Shown: positions 24,607 through 32,700 of the stretch, piece by piece | Layout of the letters: each line of letters opens with the position of its first letter | Position numbering within the stretch: position 1 is the first letter of the stretch | Assembly: GCA_002344885.1 (NCBI GenBank) | Contig: DDUQ01000079.1 | Span: 68,404-102,631 of the forward strand | Source: Comamonadaceae bacterium UBA2334 | GTDB lineage: Bacteria; Pseudomonadota; Gammaproteobacteria; Burkholderiales; Burkholderiaceae_C | Length of the DNA stretch: 34,228 nucleotides | Reading direction: 5' to 3' | Translations under genes and position numbers: made by a program | Notes under the pieces: generated by a model | Databases searched by the model: none | Told to the model about the DNA's origin: nothing | Seen by the model: the letters and a program-made list of their open reading frames with translations, nothing else

Positions 24607-25155
24607 ATGCCCGTCCGCCCCATCCTGCGCATGGGCGATGCCCGCCTGCTGGCCGTCGCCGAGCCTGTGCCCGAACATGCCTTCGGCAGTGTTTGGCTGG
24701 CCGAGCTGCTGCAAGACATGCGCGACACCATGGCCGCAGCCAACGGCGCAGGCCTGGCAGCACCGCAAATCGGGGTCGGCAGCCAGGTGGTGCTGTTCGG
24801 CTCGGGTCAGCCCAACCCCCGTTACCCCGATGCCCCCGTGGTGCCCCCCACCGTGCTCATCAACCCGGTGCTGACGCCCATGGGCACAGAAGAAGCGGTG
24901 GATTGGGAGGGTTGCCTGTCCGTCCCCGGTTTGCGCGGTCAGGTGCCGCGTTGGCAAAAGCTGCGCTACCAGGGCTACGACGAAAACGGCCAGCCCATCG
25001 ACCGCACGGTCGAAGGCTTCCATGCGCGGGTGGTGCAGCACGAGTGCGACCACCTGCAGGGCATGCTGTACCCCATGCGCATCCTTGATTTCAGGGCGTT
25101 CGGTTTCACCGACGTGCTGTTCCCGCAACTGCTTGCCAGAGCTGCTGACGATTGA
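24607..25155 (+). CDS. def: Peptide deformylase
   Basis: A 182-residue metalloenzyme that removes the formyl group from nascent N-formyl-Met. All three motifs are intact: GAGLAAPQIG (motif 1), EGCLSVPG (motif 2, metal Cys), and QHECDHLQG (motif 3, metal His pair and catalytic Glu). The protein is slightly longer than E. coli Def (169 residues), with an insertion around GQPNPRYPDAPVVPPT typical of type 1 variants from proteobacteria. The start at 24607 gives MPVRPILRMGDARLL. It follows the MinD-like gene by 7 bases and converges on glnD, ending 6 bases from it with no terminator between them. Confidence 0.95.
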   Translation: MPVRPILRMGDARLLAVAEPVPEHAFGSVWLAELLQDMRDTMAAANGAGLAAPQIGVGSQVVLFGSGQPNPRYPDAPVVPPTVLINPVLTPMGTEEAVDWEGCLSVPGLRGQVPRWQKLRYQGYDENGQPIDRTVEGFHARVVQHECDHLQGMLYPMRILDFRAFGFTDVLFPQLLARAADD

Positions 25156-25161
25156 CGGGCC

Positions 25162-27840
25162 TCAGCCAGGAGCCAGCGCAGCCAGCAATTCGGTTTCGAT
25201 GGCAATTTGCGTCTTGTTGTGCTGCAACGGCAGCCCGTTGATCAGGAAGGTGTCTTCCACCCGCTCGCCCAGCGTGGTGATTTTGGCCAGCTGCAGGTTG
25301 ATGCCGTGTCGCGCCAGCACCAGCGCAATGCTGTAGAGCAGCCCGGCCCGGTCGCTGGCCGACACGTTCAGCAGCCAGCGCTGGGCTTTTTCATCGGGCC
25401 GCAAGTCCACCCTCGGTGTCACCGGAAAATTCTTCACGCGTCGTGACGTACGCCCCTTGCTCGGTGCGGGCAGCGGTGCCCGGTTGTCAATGAAGCGGGT
25501 CAACTCGGCCTCCACCAGGCTTTGCAGCTCGCGGTAGTGTTCCGACAGGGTCGGTGCCACCACCTGGAATGTGTCCAGCGCACGCCCTGTCAGCGTGGTG
25601 TGCACCTTAGCATCCAGGATGCTGAAACCGGCCTGGTCAAAATACCCGCAAATCCGCGCAAACAGGTCACTCTGGTCAGCTGCATACACCAGCACCTGCA
25701 TGCCTTCACCCATGGGTGACGAACGCGCCCGCACGATGGTGGCAGACGCACCCGCGCCTGCTGAGCCGTCCGACGCACGGGCCGCTTCACGCGCCAGTTC
25801 CCGCGTGATCTGGCGCGTGTGCCACGCAATGTCGCCCGCCTCGTGCCGCATGAAGTAGCTCACATCCAGCGTGTCCCACAGGGTTTTGTGCGCCTCAAAC
25901 GGCAAGGCATGCAAGGCCAGTTGCGTCAGTGCCTCGCGCTTGCGTGCTTCTACCAGCGCGCTGGGGTCGGCGGCACGCCCGCCCAGCATGCGCAGGGTGT
26001 AGCGGAACAAGTCCTCCAGCAATTTGCCCTTCCAGTTGTTCCACACCTTCGGGCTGGTGCCGCGAATGTCGGCCACCGTCAGCAGGTACAGCGCCGTCAG
26101 GCGCCGTTCCGTACCCACGTGTCGGGCAAACGCCGCAATCACGTCGGGGTCGCTCAGGTCTTCTTTTTGCGCGATCCGGCTCATGGTCAGGTGCTCCCGC
26201 ACCAGAAACGCAATCAGGTCCGTGTCTTCACGCTCAATGTGGTGCACGCGGCAGAACGCCCGCACCTCGCGCGTACCCAGTTCCGAGTGGTCGCCACCAC
26301 GGCCCTTGGCAATGTCGTGGTACAGGGCTGCCACGTACAAAATCCACGGCTTGTCCCAGCCTGCGGCCAGCTGCGAGCAAAACGGGTACTCGTGCGAATG
26401 CTCCGCAATGAAAAACCGCCGCACATTGCGCAGCACCATCAAAATGTGCTGGTCCACCGTGTACACATGGAACAGGTCGTGCTGCATTTGCCCCACGATG
26501 CGCCTGAACGTCCACAGGTAGCGGCCCAGCACCGAGGTCTGGTTCATCAGCCGCATCGCGTGCGTGATGCCTTCGGGCTCCTGCAAAATCTGCCTGAACG
26601 TGTCGCGGTTGACCGGGTCGGCGCGGAACCGCGCATCCATCAACGGGCGGGCGTTGTACAGCGCACGCAGCGTTCGGGCAGACAGCCCTTTCACACCGAC
26701 GGTTCGCTGGTACAGCAAAAAGGTTTCCAGAATGGCGTGCGGCTCACGCTGGTACAGGTCGTCACTCACCACCTCCAGCATGCCTGCCTTGTCCACAAAC
26801 CGTTCGTTGATCGGGTGCAGCGGCTGGCTGCGGAAATGCTCGGGCGCGCTCAGCCGCTCCTCTATGTTCAGCAGCAGAATCTGGTTCAGCTGGTCCACCG
26901 CCTTGGCCGCCCAGTAATACCGCTTCATCAGCATCTCGCTGGCGCGTCGGGCCAACCGCTGCTGGCCGTTCGGGCCCGTGGTCATCACCGAGTGGTGCCC
27001 AAACGACTCGGCCACAGCGGTCTGCAAGTCAAAAACCAGCCGGTCTTCACGCCGGTTGGCCAGCGTGTGCAACCGCAGCCTGATCAGGTTCAACAGCGCT
27101 TCGTTCGCCTTCAGCTGCCTCACCTCCAGGGGCGTCGCCAGCCCTTTACGGCCCAGCTCGTCCCAGCTTCGTCCCAAGCCGGCCGCTTTGGCCACCCAGA
27201 GCACAATCTGCAGGTCCCGCAGGCCGCCGCGTGCCTCCTTGCAGTTGGGCTCCAGTGCGTAGGGCGTGTTTTCCTGCCGCTGGTGGCGTTGCCGCATCTC
27301 CAGCGACTTGGCCACAAAAAACGCCTTGGCATCCATCGCGGCTGACAGCGCGGCCACCAACCGCTTGTATTGCGCGCGGCTGCCACACACCAGCCGGCTT
27401 TCCAGCATCGAGGTCTGTACCGTCACATCGCGCAGCGCTTCTTCCACACACTCGTCCACCTTACGCACGCTCGACCCGATGTCCAACCCGCAGTCCCAAC
27501 ACCAGCCAATGAACTGCTCCAGCTTCGCTTTCAAGGCGGCATCGCTGTTCGGGTCTGCTCCGTCCGGTAACAGCACCAGCACATCCACGTCAGAGTACGG
27601 GAACAACTCGCCCCGTCCGTAACCGCCCACTGCTACCAGTGCATGGTGTTCGTCCAGCCCTGCCTGGGCCCACAGCGCCTGCAACAGTCCGTCTGCCAGC
27701 TCGGCCAGGCGGCGCAGCGTGTGCTTGATGCCACGGGTCGAGCCTCCCTGGGCCTGAATACTCTCCAGCAATGCTTTTTTGTCGCGTTTGTACTGCTCGC
27801 GCAGCACATGAACAGGGTTGGCGGGCGCAATCGCGGTCAT
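25162..27840 (-). CDS. glnD: [Protein-PII] uridylyltransferase / uridylyl-removing enzyme
   Basis: An 892-residue bifunctional nitrogen sensor that uridylylates PII when glutamine is low and removes UMP when it is high. Domains in order: nucleotidyltransferase (AVGGYGRGELFPYSDVDVLV, about residues 70-90), a helical linker, an HD hydrolase domain (LYHDIAKGRGGDHSELG, near residue 510), and two ACT domains at the C-terminus (starting MQVLVYAADQSDLFARIC and LLNVSASDRAGLLYSIAL), where glutamine binds. The start at 27840 gives MTAIAPANPVHVLREQYKRD. It lies 78 bases downstream of map on the same strand, an order I know from other betaproteobacteria. A large anti-sense open frame covers part of it and is not a gene. 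Confidence 0.96.
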   Translation of the reverse strand: MTAIAPANPVHVLREQYKRDKKALLESIQAQGGSTRGIKHTLRRLAELADGLLQALWAQAGLDEHHALVAVGGYGRGELFPYSDVDVLVLLPDGADPNSDAALKAKLEQFIGWCWDCGLDIGSSVRKVDECVEEALRDVTVQTSMLESRLVCGSRAQYKRLVAALSAAMDAKAFFVAKSLEMRQRHQRQENTPYALEPNCKEARGGLRDLQIVLWVAKAAGLGRSWDELGRKGLATPLEVRQLKANEALLNLIRLRLHTLANRREDRLVFDLQTAVAESFGHHSVMTTGPNGQQRLARRASEMLMKRYYWAAKAVDQLNQILLLNIEERLSAPEHFRSQPLHPINERFVDKAGMLEVVSDDLYQREPHAILETFLLYQRTVGVKGLSARTLRALYNARPLMDARFRADPVNRDTFRQILQEPEGITHAMRLMNQTSVLGRYLWTFRRIVGQMQHDLFHVYTVDQHILMVLRNVRRFFIAEHSHEYPFCSQLAAGWDKPWILYVAALYHDIAKGRGGDHSELGTREVRAFCRVHHIEREDTDLIAFLVREHLTMSRIAQKEDLSDPDVIAAFARHVGTERRLTALYLLTVADIRGTSPKVWNNWKGKLLEDLFRYTLRMLGGRAADPSALVEARKREALTQLALHALPFEAHKTLWDTLDVSYFMRHEAGDIAWHTRQITRELAREAARASDGSAGAGASATIVRARSSPMGEGMQVLVYAADQSDLFARICGYFDQAGFSILDAKVHTTLTGRALDTFQVVAPTLSEHYRELQSLVEAELTRFIDNRAPLPAPSKGRTSRRVKNFPVTPRVDLRPDEKAQRWLLNVSASDRAGLLYSIALVLARHGINLQLAKITTLGERVEDTFLINGLPLQHNKTQIAIETELLAALAPG

Positions 27841-27918
27841 GTGGCCTCGGTTTCAGGTGAATGCCCTGCACCGCACAGCCGGTCCATGGGCAACATGCAG
27901 TCTGCAGTGGCGCTGAAG

Positions 27919-28749
27919 TCAGGCCGCAACCGCCGCAGCAGCGCGTTTGGCCTGCACAAAAGCAGGCGGGGGCGGGCTGCCGGCCGACAGGGTCAGCACC
28001 TCGTAGCCGGCTTCGGTCACCAGCACCGTGTGTTCCCATTGTGCGGACAGCGAGCGGTCCTTGGTCACAATGGTCCAGCCATCGTTCAGCGCCTCTTTGA
28101 TTTCCCGCCGCCCGGCATTGATCATCGGCTCGATCGTGAACACCATGCCAGGCACCAACTCTTCCAGCGTGCCCGGTTTGCCGTAGTGCAACACCTGCGG
28201 GTCTTCGTGGAAACGCTGGCCGATGCCATGGCCACAAAACTCCCGCACGATCGAAAAACCCAGCCCTTCGGCAAATTTCTGGATGGCATATCCAATGTCA
28301 CCCAACCGTGCACCTGGCCGAACCACCTCAATGCCCTTCCACATCGCGTCATAGGTGGTGTTGACCAGCCGTTTGGCGGCAATGCTGCATTCGCCGATCA
28401 GGAACATCCGGCTCGTGTCACCGTACCACCCCTCCTTGATGACGGTCACATCCACATTGACGATGTCACCTTTTTTCAGCGGTTTGCTGTTGGGAATGCC
28501 GTGGCACACCACCTGGTTCACCGACGTGCACAGGTGCGCAGGGTAGGCCGGGTAGCCCGGCGGCTGGTACCCGATGGTGGCTGATACCGTACCCTGCTGC
28601 TTCATGAATTCGGCCGCCAGCCGGTCAATTTCGAGGGTGGTGATGCCAGGCTGGATGTGCGGTGTCAGTTGGTCCAGCACTTCAGCCGCCAGCCGGCAGG
28701 CAGTGCGCATGGCGGCAACGCCCGCCGCGTCTTTGATGGTGATCGTCAT
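27919..28749 (-). CDS. map: Methionine aminopeptidase, type I
   Basis: A 276-residue di-metal peptidase that removes the initiator Met after deformylation. Metal ligands and active site are all present: CHGIPNSKPLKKGDIVNVDV (first Asp), GDTSRMF (second Asp), CGHGIGQRFHEDP (His), FTIEPMI (Glu) and WEHTVLVTEAG (last Glu). The N-terminus MTITIKDAAGVAAMRTACRL is typical. A short Ala/Pro-rich tail (SPPPPAFVQAKRAAAAVAA) extends beyond the catalytic core. It is followed by glnD and preceded by the vapBC pair. A GATAAT box ends 8 bases before the ATG with no ribosome-binding site between. Confidence 0.96.
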   Translation of the reverse strand: MTITIKDAAGVAAMRTACRLAAEVLDQLTPHIQPGITTLEIDRLAAEFMKQQGTVSATIGYQPPGYPAYPAHLCTSVNQVVCHGIPNSKPLKKGDIVNVDVTVIKEGWYGDTSRMFLIGECSIAAKRLVNTTYDAMWKGIEVVRPGARLGDIGYAIQKFAEGLGFSIVREFCGHGIGQRFHEDPQVLHYGKPGTLEELVPGMVFTIEPMINAGRREIKEALNDGWTIVTKDRSLSAQWEHTVLVTEAGYEVLTLSAGSPPPPAFVQAKRAAAAVAA

Positions 28750-28757
28750 GGGGCGGA

Positions 28758-28763
28758 ATTATC
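28758..28763 (-). promoter_or_regulatory. Candidate -10 box for map, possibly giving a leaderless mRNA
   Basis: Minus-strand GATAAT lies 8 bases before the map ATG. Its distance and sequence match the element before dapC. No recognisable -35 was found upstream. Confidence 0.4.
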
Positions 28764-28767
28764 CCAT

Positions 28768-28800
28768 CGGGCCATAAAGCCCGTTTTAAAAAGCCCGTTT
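28768..28800. repeat. Hairpin and 11-bp direct repeats between map and vapC
   Basis: CGGGC-CATAAA-GCCCG (28768-28783) forms a 5-bp hairpin followed on the plus strand by TTTT. The sequence AAAGCCCGTTT occurs at 28776-28786 and again at 28790-28800. Both neighbouring genes are on the minus strand, so a plus-strand terminator would have no obvious client here; it may block antisense reading. Confidence 0.4.
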
Positions 28801-28813
28801 CGGTTGGTTGACA

Positions 28814-29239
28814 TCACACGTGCTCCCAAGGGTTCAGCACACTCACCCCGGTCGGGCTGAAGTCCGCCACGTTCCGTGTGACCACTGTCATGCCATGCAC
28901 CAGCGCAGTGGCTGCAATCAAAGCATCGCGCTCGCCGCGCCTGTCAGGTACATGCAAACTGGCACAGCGTCGCGCTACTGCAGCATCAATGGGCAGCGTA
29001 CGGTCAGCAAACTCGGGCAACACCTTTTGCTCAAGCCACATTCGCAGCGCGGCACCTTGTGCAGCGTCCTTACGCTCCATGGACAGCACCCCAAGCTCCA
29101 ATTCCAGAATGGTCATGGCAGACACATAAAGGTCTGCGGCATCCACGTTTGCGGCCCATGCCGCCACGTTCCAATGGGCTTTTCCCATTGACACCTTGCG
29201 CAGCTCCGAGATCACGTTGGTATCCACAACATACATCAT
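28814..29239 (-). CDS. vapC: VapC-type PIN-domain toxin
   Basis: A 141-residue PIN-domain ribonuclease. The acidic metal-binding residues are visible: VVDTNVISEL (first Asp, residue 6), ILELELGV (Glu), RGERDALIAATAL (Asp) and TRNVADF (last Asp). VapC toxins usually cut tRNA or rRNA and are held inactive by their antitoxin. The start at 29239 overlaps the antitoxin stop as ATGA; the second Met, 3 bases later, is equally possible. The GC content is a little lower than in the flanking housekeeping genes, which agrees with acquisition between map and purL, although no insertion borders are seen. Confidence 0.92.
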   Translation of the reverse strand: MMYVVDTNVISELRKVSMGKAHWNVAAWAANVDAADLYVSAMTILELELGVLSMERKDAAQGAALRMWLEQKVLPEFADRTLPIDAAVARRCASLHVPDRRGERDALIAATALVHGMTVVTRNVADFSPTGVSVLNPWEHV

Positions 29240-29490
29240 GACAACTCAGCCTGTCGGCTCTCAATGTGCAAGCGCGGTGCCTCAAATTCAAAGTCTGCCT
29301 GATCAGGCATGGCCAATGCGTTGGCAATGCTGCGCCGTTGACGGGTCAGCAGTTGATAGTCTTCAAACCGCAACAACACATGTGCTGGTCTGCCACGGTC
29401 AGTGATGATCACCGGGCCGTTTTGTGCAGCGCGTTTGGCCTCGCTGGCTCCTTGGTTGAATTCACGACTGGAAATGGTGGTGATACCCAT
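29236..29490 (-). CDS. Phd/YefM-family antitoxin
   Basis: An 84-residue antitoxin. The N-terminal DNA-binding fold is recognised from ISSREFNQGASEAKRAAQNG and PVIITDRGRPAHVLLRFEDY, the typical Phd/YefM pattern. The C-terminal third (FEFEAPRLHIESRQAELS) should wrap around the PIN toxin. An AGGAAG ribosome-binding site lies 7 bases before the ATG at 29490. It is the first gene of the pair and overlaps the toxin by 4 bases, the usual arrangement that keeps antitoxin in excess. The pair is probably autoregulated. Confidence 0.9.
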   Translation of the reverse strand: MGITTISSREFNQGASEAKRAAQNGPVIITDRGRPAHVLLRFEDYQLLTRQRRSIANALAMPDQADFEFEAPRLHIESRQAELS

Positions 29491-29516
29491 TGCGATGCTT
29501 CCTGTGTGGGTTGAAT

Positions 29517-29529
29517 GTAGCTATGTTAC
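29517..29529. promoter_or_regulatory. Imperfect palindrome upstream of the antitoxin gene, possible operator
   Basis: GTAGCTATGTTAC has matching GTA/TAC ends and a GC/GT inner pair. It is 27 bases before the antitoxin ATG, where a Phd-type repressor would bind. The symmetry is modest. Confidence 0.3.
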
Positions 29530-29650
29530 TACTTTCTTGCGTCGGCAGTGATATTTGCCTCCATGTTTTGATGCAGGTGCACAGGCTGGTTTTGACGTTG
29601 GTGTCTGGGGTGGGCGTATGGGCTGGTGTCATTGGCTGGAAACCGCTCGG

Positions 29651-29718
29651 TAAAATAACTACATCCCATTCCGGCACCCATGCTGCCTACCTTCTCCCCC
29701 ATCGGGGCTCAGCGCCCC
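29651..29718 (+). promoter_or_regulatory. Possible purL -10 box and leader hairpin
   Basis: TAAAAT at 29651-29656 resembles a -10, but no good -35 precedes it. The leader then has GGGGC-TCAGC-GCCCC (29704-29718), 14 bases before the GTG start, and CCCCC-ATC-GGGG (29696-29707) as a competing stem. The rest of the 241-base spacer between the antitoxin and purL holds no gene that I can support. Confidence 0.35.
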
Positions 29719-29731
29719 CAGGTTCCCCACC

Positions 29732-32700
29732 GTGACCCCATCACTGCACACCTTTGCGGGCGGCAATGCCCTGAGTTCATTCAAAGCCAGCCAGTTGCGC
29801 GGCCCTTTGCAAGCGGTCAGCGACAAAGTCACCGGCATTTCAGCCCGCTTTGTTCATTTTGCAGCGTTCGACTCTGCGCCCGACGCTGCCACGCTGGCCC
29901 GTGTGGGCGAGTTGCTCACCTACGGTGACCCCGCTCCCGCCCTGGCCGATATGCCCACACTCACCTTCGTGGTGTCTCCGCGTCTGGGCACCGTTTCGCC
30001 TTGGGCCTCCAAAGCCACCGACATTGCCCACAACTGCGGGTTGTCCGTTCGCAGGCTGGAGCGTGTGACTGAGTTTCGCCTCACTTTGAAGGCCCCGCTG
30101 TTGGGCAAAGTCTCTTTGTCCGATGCCCAAACGCAGGCCATGGCCGCTTTGCTGCATGACCGCATGACCGAAAGCGTGTTCGCACGCGTTGAGGATGCCC
30201 AAGCCCTGTTCACCGAGCTCACCGCAGCCCCCATGGCGCATGTGGATGTGCTGGGGGGTGGCCGCCCTGCGCTGGAGCAAGCCAACGTCGAATTCGGCCT
30301 GGCCCTGGCCGATGACGAAATGGATTACCTCGTCACCAGCTTCACCGCCCTGGGCCGCAACCCCACTGATGTCGAGCTGATGATGTTCGCCCAAGCCAAC
30401 AGCGAGCACTGCCGCCACAAAATCTTCAACGCACAGTTCACGGTGGACGGTGTGGTGCAAGAGCACAGCCTGTTCGGCATGATCCGCCACACCCACCGCA
30501 CGGCACCGCAGCACACGGTGGTGGCTTATTCCGACAACGCCTCCATCATGGAAGGCCACACGGTCCAGCGCTTCACCGCACCTTTTAATGCAAAAGATGC
30601 ATCCAGCGTTTTACCATCAAACGTTCCAAGCTATCAAATAAAAGATGCTGTCAACCATGTGTTGATGAAGGTGGAAACCCACAACCACCCCACCGCCATT
30701 TCCCCTTTCCCCGGCGCGTCCACCGGTGCGGGCGGCGAAATCCGTGACGAAGGTGCCACAGGCCGTGGCTCCAAGCCCAAAGCGGGCCTCACCGGGTTCA
30801 CGGTGTCCAAGCTGTGGGGCGGCACCGTGGGCAAGCCCGAGCACATTGCCAGCCCGCTGCAAATCATGGTCGAGGGCCCCTTGGGCGGCGCAGCGTTCAA
30901 CAACGAATTTGGTCGCCCCAACTTGCTTGGCTACTTCCGTGAGTACGAGCAAACCGTGGCCACCAGTGCCGACACAGTGGTGCGCGGCTACCACAAGCCC
31001 ATCATGATCGCAGGTGGCTTGGGGGTGATCGACGCCGATCAGACCAAAAAAATAGAATTCCCCGCAGGCTCACTGCTGATCCAGTTGGGCGGCCCTGGCA
31101 TGCGCATCGGCATGGGTGGCAGCGCCGCCAGCTCCATGGCCACCGGTGCCAACGCAGCGGCCCTAGACTTTGATTCGGTGCAGCGCGGCAACCCCGAAAT
31201 TGAACGCCGGGCGCAAGAGGTCATCAACCACTGCTGGGCGCAAGGCGCGGGCAACCCCATTCTGGCCATCCACGACGTCGGTGCGGGCGGTTTGAGCAAC
31301 GCCTTCCCCGAATTGACCAACGATGCCAGGCGCGGTGCCCGCTTCGACCTGCGCGCCGTGCCGCTGGAAGAGTCGGGTATGGCCCCAAAAGAAATCTGGT
31401 GCAACGAAAGCCAGGAGCGCTACGTACTGGCCATTGCGCCCGAATCGCTGGGTCAGTTCAAAGCTTTCTGCGAGCGCGAGCGTTGCCCGTTTGCCGTGGT
31501 GGGTGTGGCCACTGAAGAGCGCCAGTTGCTGGTGGCCGACGCACAGGCCTCCGAGGCAGACCAGCCGGTCAACATGCCCATGAATGTGCTGCTGGGCAAG
31601 CCCCCGAAGATGCAGCGCGATGTCAAGCGCATAGCCCGCGAAGCCCAAGCCCTCAACCTGACGGGCGTGGACCTTCAGCAAGCCGTCATCAACGTGTTGG
31701 CCCACCCCACGGTGGCCAGCAAGCGGTTCCTGGTCACCATCGGTGACCGCACGGTGGGCGGACTGACTCACCGCGACCAGATGGTCGGTCCGTGGCAGGT
31801 CCCTGTGGCCGATTGCGCCGTGACGCTGGCTGACTTCACCGGTTTTGCCGGTGAAGCCATGAGCATGGGTGAGCGCACGCCGCTGGCCGCGACGCACGCC
31901 GCTGCTTCAGGCCGCATGGCCGTGGCTGAGGCCATCACCAACCTGCTGGCTGCGCCGTTCGAGCTGCCCCGCGTCAAACTGTCGGCCAACTGGATGGCCG
32001 CCTGCGGCGAGCCCGGCGAAGACGCGGCGCTGTTCGACACCGTCAAGGCCGTGGGGCTGGAGCTGTGCCCCGCGTTAGGCATCTCCATTCCCGTGGGCAA
32101 AGACAGCCTGTCCATGCGAACGCAGTGGACTGAGCCTGCGACGCAAGCCGGTGTGGGTGGCGAGAAGAAAAAGGTCACGTCCCCCGTCAGCCTCATCGTC
32201 ACCGCGTTTGCCAGTCTGGCTGACGTGCGTGGCACGTTCACGCCGCAACTGAACGCAACCGAAGACGACACCACCTTGGTGTTGGTCGACTTGGGTCAGG
32301 GCAAACACCGTATGGGCGGCAGCGTATTGGCCCAAACGCTCACAGGTGACCAAGCCCAGTTCGGTGGCGACGTGCCCGACCTGGATGACCCCCAACTGCT
32401 CATCAGCCTGGTCAACGCGGTCAACGCCTTGCGCGCACAAGGCAGGGTGCTGGCCTACCACGACCGCAGCGACGGTGGCCTGCTGGCCGCAGCCGCCGAA
32501 ATGGCGTTTGCAGGCCATGTGGGCCTGGCGCTCAACGTGGACATGCTGGTCACCGAAGGTGACGGTATTTCCGACAGCCGCATGGATTCGGGCGACGCCA
32601 AAAACTGGGCCACCCAGGTCAGCGCCCGCCGTGAAGAGCTTACCCTCAAAGCCCTGTTCAGCGAAGAACTGGGCGTGCTGCTGCAAGTGCGGACAGCAGA

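Noticed and set aside
25819..27345. A 508-codon open frame antisense to glnD
   Set aside because: It is a shadow of glnD with no recognisable domain.
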